From assembly GCA_964417935.1 (NCBI GenBank), contig CAYQKF010000010.1, positions 1-64,000 of the forward strand: a stretch of 64,000 nucleotides of DNA, in the 5' to 3' direction. This document shows positions 59,860 to 64,000 of this stretch, in pieces. The stretch's first letter is position 1, and the number at the start of each line of letters is the position of its first letter. The DNA is from NIOZ-UU13 sp964417935 (GTDB lineage: Bacteria > Planctomycetota > Phycisphaerae > Sedimentisphaerales > Anaerobacaceae). Below the pieces are notes generated by a model, which was not told the origin of the DNA, did no database searches, and saw nothing but the letters and a program-made list of their open reading frames with translations. The position numbers and the translations under genes were made by a program.

Positions 59860-61155
59860 GTGAGCAGAAAACAGTATGGTTTGGTGCCGGTATTAGCGGT
59901 GGTGATTATAACATCTGCTTGTCTTGTGCATTCCACGGTGGCCTGCGCCGAGTTCCGTGCCGGCATTGCTGTGCGAGATGTAACCCCCGACCCACTTCTG
60001 CCCGTTTCAGGCGGCGTTGAACCTTCAAAGCCCGCCAGAGAGAAAATCGGCAAGCTGACTGTGCGTGCCTTTGTCCTCGAAAACAGTGGTACGCGTGTGG
60101 CAATTTGCAGTACCGACTTCCTTGGATTTCCAGGTGTGCTCTGTGACAAAGTACGCGCTCGGGTCACGGTCATCCCGCCACAGAACATCCTCATCGGTGC
60201 CACCCATACCCATAGCGCCCCGGATTGCTACGGCTTTCCCGACAGAAGTGGCAAATCAGGTATCGATATTGAGTACGTCAACTGTGTTTGTGCAAAACTG
60301 GCCCATGCAATCAACGAAGCAATCGCTAAGCTTCAGCCCGCTCGCATAAAAATCGCTACCGGCAGAGCTAATGGCAAGATCGCCTATAACTATTACGCCG
60401 AGCGGTTGTACGACCCGCGCTGCAATGTGATTCAGGCCCTTGACTCCAGAGATAAGCCTTTCGCAACACTCGTCAATTATGCCTGTCACCCTGAAGTAAT
60501 CGGTTCGAATCAGGGTATCCTCTGCCCTGACTTTGTAGGCCCTCTTTACGACCGCATCAAAGAGCGAGGCGGCGGCACCGGCATCTTTATGAACGGCGCA
60601 CTGGGAGGTATGGTAACCGCTGACTGCCGCGGTCCCAATGGCAAAGACATCCGGACCTGGGACGAGTGCATTCGTATCGGCTGCCTCCTGGCCGATGAGT
60701 CGCTCCGCATTATTGCCGATGCTCCCGTGCTTATAAATCCAAATCTGTTTTGTGGAAGTACTACTATCAATTTTCCCGTCGAAAATGAACTCCTCCGTAC
60801 TATTGTCGAGTCGTCTCCATTAGGCTTTGAACTGGATGAAAGCCGGTGCACCGCCAGCCAGGTAAACGTCGTCAACATCGCCAATGCACAAATACTGACC
60901 ATCCCGGGAGAAGCCCTGCCCAACATCGGCTACTATTTAAAGCGGAAGATGCACGGCAGGCACAACTTTCTTTTCGGCCTTACCAACGACGCCTTCGGCT
61001 ACATTCTGACAAAGGTGGATTGGGATAGCTTCGAACGTTACGACTATATCACCCAAACGTGTCTGGGCGAGATGACCGGGGAGATTTTTATTAAAGAGGC
61101 CCTCGAGTTTATCGATAAATGTCCCCATCCAGTGAGCGGTACTATTGAGCCTTGA
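59860..61155 (+). CDS. Neutral/alkaline ceramidase-like secreted protein
   Basis: 431 residues from a GTG after AAGGAG. Signal peptide ending HSTVACA, then the ceramidase N-terminal-like domain: RAGIAVRDVTPD, GATHTHSAPDCYGF (metal-site His pair), NYACHPEVIG and FMNGALGGMVTADCRG. It lacks the C-terminal beta domain of full ceramidases, so it is shorter than the ~650-residue enzymes. Planctomycetes encode many such shortened homologues whose substrates are unknown. Confidence 0.85.
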   Translation: MSRKQYGLVPVLAVVIITSACLVHSTVACAEFRAGIAVRDVTPDPLLPVSGGVEPSKPAREKIGKLTVRAFVLENSGTRVAICSTDFLGFPGVLCDKVRARVTVIPPQNILIGATHTHSAPDCYGFPDRSGKSGIDIEYVNCVCAKLAHAINEAIAKLQPARIKIATGRANGKIAYNYYAERLYDPRCNVIQALDSRDKPFATLVNYACHPEVIGSNQGILCPDFVGPLYDRIKERGGGTGIFMNGALGGMVTADCRGPNGKDIRTWDECIRIGCLLADESLRIIADAPVLINPNLFCGSTTINFPVENELLRTIVESSPLGFELDESRCTASQVNVVNIANAQILTIPGEALPNIGYYLKRKMHGRHNFLFGLTNDAFGYILTKVDWDSFERYDYITQTCLGEMTGEIFIKEALEFIDKCPHPVSGTIEP

Positions 61156-61469
61156 GTTACGCCTGTTAGAAGCGATGTATCCATATTGATGGAATACAGG
61201 GTGGCACCCCGCCTGTCAGAAGCGGGCGTATCCGCCTCAAACCCCGGCCTGAGTTAGTCGAAGGCTTGTTTGGGGGTGGTTTTGCCTCTTCGATAAATTT
61301 TTTAGTTTCATTTGTTTTACAAAGACTTATGAAAGTTTTCGGAGCCGTCAAACTTGCTCCGATAACAATTTAAGAATACTGACTTTTGGATTTAACGCTT
61401 CAAGGCAACAGCATGTATCTGTATAATGTTAAACCAATTACTTAGTCAACTTATTCAAAGGAGATTAAA
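61156..61469. other. Intergenic region with GGGTGGCACCC repeat
   Basis: Contains GGGTGGCACCCCGCC and GGCTTGTTTGGGGGTGG, similar to the 39509 and 63267 repeats, and otherwise nothing I can identify. Confidence 0.5.
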
Positions 61470-63044
61470 ATGAACAGAAAATGGTATGACTTGGTTGTGC
61501 TGCTGCTGTTGGTAGTGATGCTAACAGCCCGCAGCGCTGAAACGGCAAGTGTTGTCGCACCAGGCGCGAAAGTGGAAAAACTCGCAGGAGGTTTTAGTTT
61601 TACCGAAGGCCCGGCAGCGGACGCTAAGGGCAATATCTTCTTTTCGGATATCCCAAACAATCGAATTCACAAATGGTCGCTGGATGGTACGCTGTCGACA
61701 TTCCGTGAAAACTCAGGTAGGTCCAACGGTCTTTACTTTGACAAAAAGGGAAATCTCTTGGCCTGCGAAGGAGGTGGCCGGCGGTTAGTGTCCATTGACC
61801 CGCAAGGCAATGTAACAATGCTGGCCGACAAGTATCAAAACAAGCGCTTTAACAGTCTCAACGACCTCTGGATTGACCCGAAGGGAGGTATTTATTTTAC
61901 CGACCCCAGCTACGGACGCAGAGATAACCTGGAGCAGGATGGCGAACATGTCTATTACCTCTCGCCAGACCGTAAGAAGCTCATCAGGGTAATCAATGAC
62001 ATGGTCAGGCCGAATGGAGTAATAGGCACTCCCGATGGCAAGCTGCTTTACGTTGCCGACCACGGCGGGAGAAAGACCTTCGCATACACCATCAATAAAG
62101 ACGGGACGCTGTCGAACAAAAAGCTCTTCGCTCCGGAAGGTTCAGATGGAATGACCATAGATAACGAGGGCAACATTTACCTGACTGCGAGAGTAGTTGC
62201 CGTTTACAATAAAAACGGCGAAAAAATTGAGACCATTAAGGTCCCCGAGGGGCCGGCCAATGTCTGCTTCGGCGGACCGGATAACCATACGCTATTTATC
62301 ACTGCCAGAACCTCACTGTATTCAATCCGGATGCGAGTCAAAGGCGCCGAGCAGGAACAGACCATAACAGACTTGGGATTTGAGCAGGATATTATCAAAA
62401 CAAGCGCCGGTGCTCTAAAGATTACTTTTATTGGACACGCAACGTTGATGTTTAACTTCAAAGGTAGGGTCATTCATGTGGATCCCGTGAGCAGAGAGGC
62501 CGACTATACCAATATGCCCAAGGCCGATCTTATCTTAGTCACGCACGAACATGGCGACCACCTGGACACCAAGGTTATCAATATGTTGCGAAAAGAGGGA
62601 ACACAAATTGTATTGACCAAAGCCTGCGCAGAAAAAGTTTCCGGCGGTATTATCATGCAGAATGGTGATGTACGAACCGTTCAAGGACTGAAGATTGAGG
62701 CCGTACCTGCCTACAATATTGTGCATAAGCGCTCCAGCGGAGAACCTTTCCATCCTAAGGGTCGGGGTAACGGCTATGTGGTAACTTTTGGCGATAAAAT
62801 AGTGTATCTGGCCGGCGATACAGAGAACACCCCGGAGATGAAAAGACTAAAGAAAATTGATATCGCATTCTTGCCGATGAATGTCCCCTACACGATGACG
62901 CCGGAGATGGTAGCCGATGCGGCAAAGGCATTTAAGCCAAAGATTCTGTACCCATATCACTACGGACAAACGGATCCACAAAGGCTTGTTAATCTAATGA
63001 AGGGTTCAAAAGATATTGAGGTTCGTATTCGCAAGTTGAGATAA
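61470..63044 (+). CDS. SMP-30 propeller / metallo-beta-lactamase-fold fusion protein
   Basis: 524 residues. Signal peptide, then a gluconolactonase-like propeller (residues 27-305): VVAPGAKVEKLAGGFSFTEG, FFSDIPNNRIHKW, DGMTIDNEGNIYLTA. The second part (about 315-524) is an UlaG-like metallo-hydrolase with ITFIGHATLMFNF, LVTHEHGDHLD and YLAGDTENTPEM, ending in YPYHYGQTDP. The propeller is a paralogue of that at the end of the DUF362 fusion (53294-55741). The ATG follows AAAGGAG. A combined lactone/phosphoester-type hydrolysis is possible but not shown. Confidence 0.83.
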   Translation: MNRKWYDLVVLLLLVVMLTARSAETASVVAPGAKVEKLAGGFSFTEGPAADAKGNIFFSDIPNNRIHKWSLDGTLSTFRENSGRSNGLYFDKKGNLLACEGGGRRLVSIDPQGNVTMLADKYQNKRFNSLNDLWIDPKGGIYFTDPSYGRRDNLEQDGEHVYYLSPDRKKLIRVINDMVRPNGVIGTPDGKLLYVADHGGRKTFAYTINKDGTLSNKKLFAPEGSDGMTIDNEGNIYLTARVVAVYNKNGEKIETIKVPEGPANVCFGGPDNHTLFITARTSLYSIRMRVKGAEQEQTITDLGFEQDIIKTSAGALKITFIGHATLMFNFKGRVIHVDPVSREADYTNMPKADLILVTHEHGDHLDTKVINMLRKEGTQIVLTKACAEKVSGGIIMQNGDVRTVQGLKIEAVPAYNIVHKRSSGEPFHPKGRGNGYVVTFGDKIVYLAGDTENTPEMKRLKKIDIAFLPMNVPYTMTPEMVADAAKAFKPKILYPYHYGQTDPQRLVNLMKGSKDIEVRIRKLR

Positions 63045-63106
63045 CCGCATAAAATGTTATAGTGCTTTAAGGCTATATTGATGGTGTGTCATTCCCGCTT
63101 CCATAG

Positions 63107-63152
63107 AACAGAGCCGCGACCGTAAGGGAGCGGTAACTGCCCTTGCGGTTAT
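63107..63152. repeat. 46-bp dispersed repeat, copy 2
   Basis: Begins AACAGAGCCGCGACCGTAAG and is a near-identical reverse complement of 143-188. It lies in the 63045-63441 gap; the rest of the gap holds the remnant, repeat, promoter and hairpin listed next. Confidence 0.75.
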
Positions 63153-63216
63153 ATAGTGACGTGTTACCAGGCGCACTCTGATTTTGTGATTGGTATGACA
63201 GCCCACAAAGCACGCT

Positions 63217-63270
63217 TGACAAAGCAATAGGTACCGGCAATGGCAGACTGCTTTACGTTACGGAACATTA
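63217..63270 (+). pseudogene. Remnant of an SMP-30 gene
   Basis: Reads IGTGNGRLLYVTEH then a stop, matching the IGTPDGKLLYVADH segment of the two intact SMP-30 domains. About 73 percent identical by eye over 45 bases to 62022-62066. No other part of the gene survives. Confidence 0.6.
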
Positions 63271-63333
63271 GTCTGTCAAATTTGATTTGATAGCTTGGAA
63301 GGGTGGCACCCTCAAACTTGTTTGGGGGTGTCC
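63267..63333. repeat. Dispersed ~50-70-bp repeat, copy 2
   Basis: Starts ATTAGTCTGTCAAATTTG and matches 39509-39556 with two mismatches. Ends in a palindrome CTCAAACTTGTTTGGG. Confidence 0.8.
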
Positions 63334-63342
63334 TTGACCATC

Positions 63343-63371
63343 TCGACACTACTCTGGCAGGTTGTTATAAT
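63343..63371 (+). promoter_or_regulatory. Sigma-70-type promoter of the second kinase gene
   Basis: TCGACA at 63343-63348, 17-bp spacer, TATAAT at 63366-63371. Same spacing and -10 flank as the first kinase promoter at 55780-55808. Confidence 0.75.
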
Positions 63372-63390
63372 ACTACCGGATGATATTGAG

Positions 63391-63419
63391 CCTCGCCCAA
63401 TTCCTGCTCAAGGGCGAGG
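63391..63419 (+). promoter_or_regulatory. 5' UTR hairpin of the second kinase gene
   Basis: CCTCGCCC and GGGCGAGG pair around a 13-base loop, between promoter and start codon. The first kinase leader has no such hairpin. Confidence 0.6.
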
Positions 63420-63441
63420 GGCATTTACGCGGAGCGATCTG

Positions 63442-64000
63442 ATGAGCGACGCTGAGGCTAAAAACGATAAGCAGCCGGATAAAAACGAACCAATTCCCAC
63501 CGCCAGTTATGGTGATAGTATACTCGGGCCTGGTGGGCGGGTCGGTCCCTATAAGCTGCTTAGTGTCCTTGGCGAAGGCGGTTTCGCAGTGGTTTACCTG
63601 GCAGAGCAGCAGGGAGCGGTGAAACGCCGGGTGGCGCTCAAGGTCATCAAGCCCGGGATGGACACCAAACAGGTTATCGCCCGCTTCGAGGCCGAGCGCC
63701 AGGCGCTGGCCCTGCTGGACCACCACAATATCGCTCAGGTCTATGATGCAGGAATGACTCAGGCTGGTCGGCCGTACTTTGTAATGGGATACGTTAAGGG
63801 CCTGTCCCTCACTAAGCACTGCGACCAGGAAAAGCTTGGCGTTGAAGAACGCCTTAAACTGTTCCTGCAGGTATGCGAAGCCGTACAGCACGCCCACCAG
63901 AAAGCTATCATCCACCGTGACATCAAGCCATCGAATATTCTGGTGGCCATTGAGGGCAACAATGCGGTGCCAAAAATTATCGACTTCGGAGTGGCCAAGG
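63442..64000 (+). CDS. Serine/threonine protein kinase, 5' part (cut by window end)
   Basis: 186 codons are visible. Start MSDAEAKNDKQPDKNEPIPT resembles the first kinase start MSDPEERNNNKPSEKEPSPT, and GPGGRVGPYKLL matches GPGGQIGPFRIE. Kinase motifs are GEGGFAVVYLAEQ, VALKVIKPG, HRDIKPSNI and DFGVAK. The missing remainder probably holds the rest of the kinase domain and a sensor part. The ATG follows GGAGCGATCTG. Confidence 0.9.
   Translation, partial: MSDAEAKNDKQPDKNEPIPTASYGDSILGPGGRVGPYKLLSVLGEGGFAVVYLAEQQGAVKRRVALKVIKPGMDTKQVIARFEAERQALALLDHHNIAQVYDAGMTQAGRPYFVMGYVKGLSLTKHCDQEKLGVEERLKLFLQVCEAVQHAHQKAIIHRDIKPSNILVAIEGNNAVPKIIDFGVAK

Noticed and set aside
1..64000. tRNA or rRNA genes
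   Set aside because: I looked for T-loop and conserved 16S/23S patterns and saw none; the one GGTTCGAAT match near 60504 lies inside the ceramidase-like gene without an acceptor stem.

Overview
The window looks like chromosome of a planctomycete, most likely a Phycisphaerae-type (sediment or anaerobic, polysaccharide-degrading) lineage. The grounds are the mix of gene families: DUF1080, DUF362, SMP-30 and ceramidase-like secreted proteins, Tat-exported enzymes, serine/threonine kinases with TPR tails, three HflK/HflC-type SPFH proteins in a row, and moderate G+C. This is an inference from gene content; no rRNA or tRNA gene is present to confirm it. Intergenic DNA is unusually rich in short repeats: REP-like hairpins, heptad-period arrays, a MITE-like element and tandem repeats. 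Several of these have spread into coding sequence.

Layout. 0.2-8.5 kb (minus strand): exported carbohydrate-acting proteins (a GH-A clan hydrolase, a GH10 xylanase, a fucose/arabinose-isomerase-fold protein, a DUF5107-TPR protein). 8.5-21.8 kb (minus): PcrA/UvrD helicase, a membrane TPR-like protein, an ABC-2 exporter (permease and ATPase), a P1B metal ATPase and three SPFH proteins. 22.0-28.5 kb: a lone ABC-2 permease, a short N-acetylglutamate-synthase-type GNAT, a solitary HicB, then a plus-strand fatty-acyl cluster (dehydratase-like, long ACP, dehydratase-like, KS, remnant gene, KS). 28.6-36.5 kb (plus): NTF2-like lipoprotein, SerS, PNPOx-like protein, ABC ATPase and permease, ComEC.

36.6-44.3 kb (minus): OmpA lipoprotein, prepilin peptidase and ArgG, interleaved with toxin/defence genes: a frameshifted nucleotidyltransferase, HicBA, a Mrr-like nuclease, two HEPN/MNT pairs and a PIN-like protein coupled to aroDE. 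44.2-52.5 kb carries dehydroquinate genes of two kinds: the bacterial AroD-AroE fusion and AroB, plus homologues of the archaeal ADH synthase and 3-dehydroquinate synthase II. Between them lie a Tat-exported aldo/keto-reductase-like protein, a DUF1080 protein and a HEPN-like protein. 52.5-64 kb (plus): MgtC, a DUF362-SMP-30 fusion, a kinase-TolB-TPR protein, a sialidase-like protein, a ceramidase-like protein, an SMP-30/metallo-beta-lactamase fusion, and a second kinase cut off by the window end.

The observations most worth following are: the two dehydroquinate routes side by side; a palindromic element inserted in frame into aroDE; heptad arrays, each with its own unit, that also occur inside comEC and the prepilin peptidase gene; a C-H-N ketosynthase paired with a C-H-H one; and a second, decayed copy of the pcrA 3' end on the far side of the DUF5107 gene.
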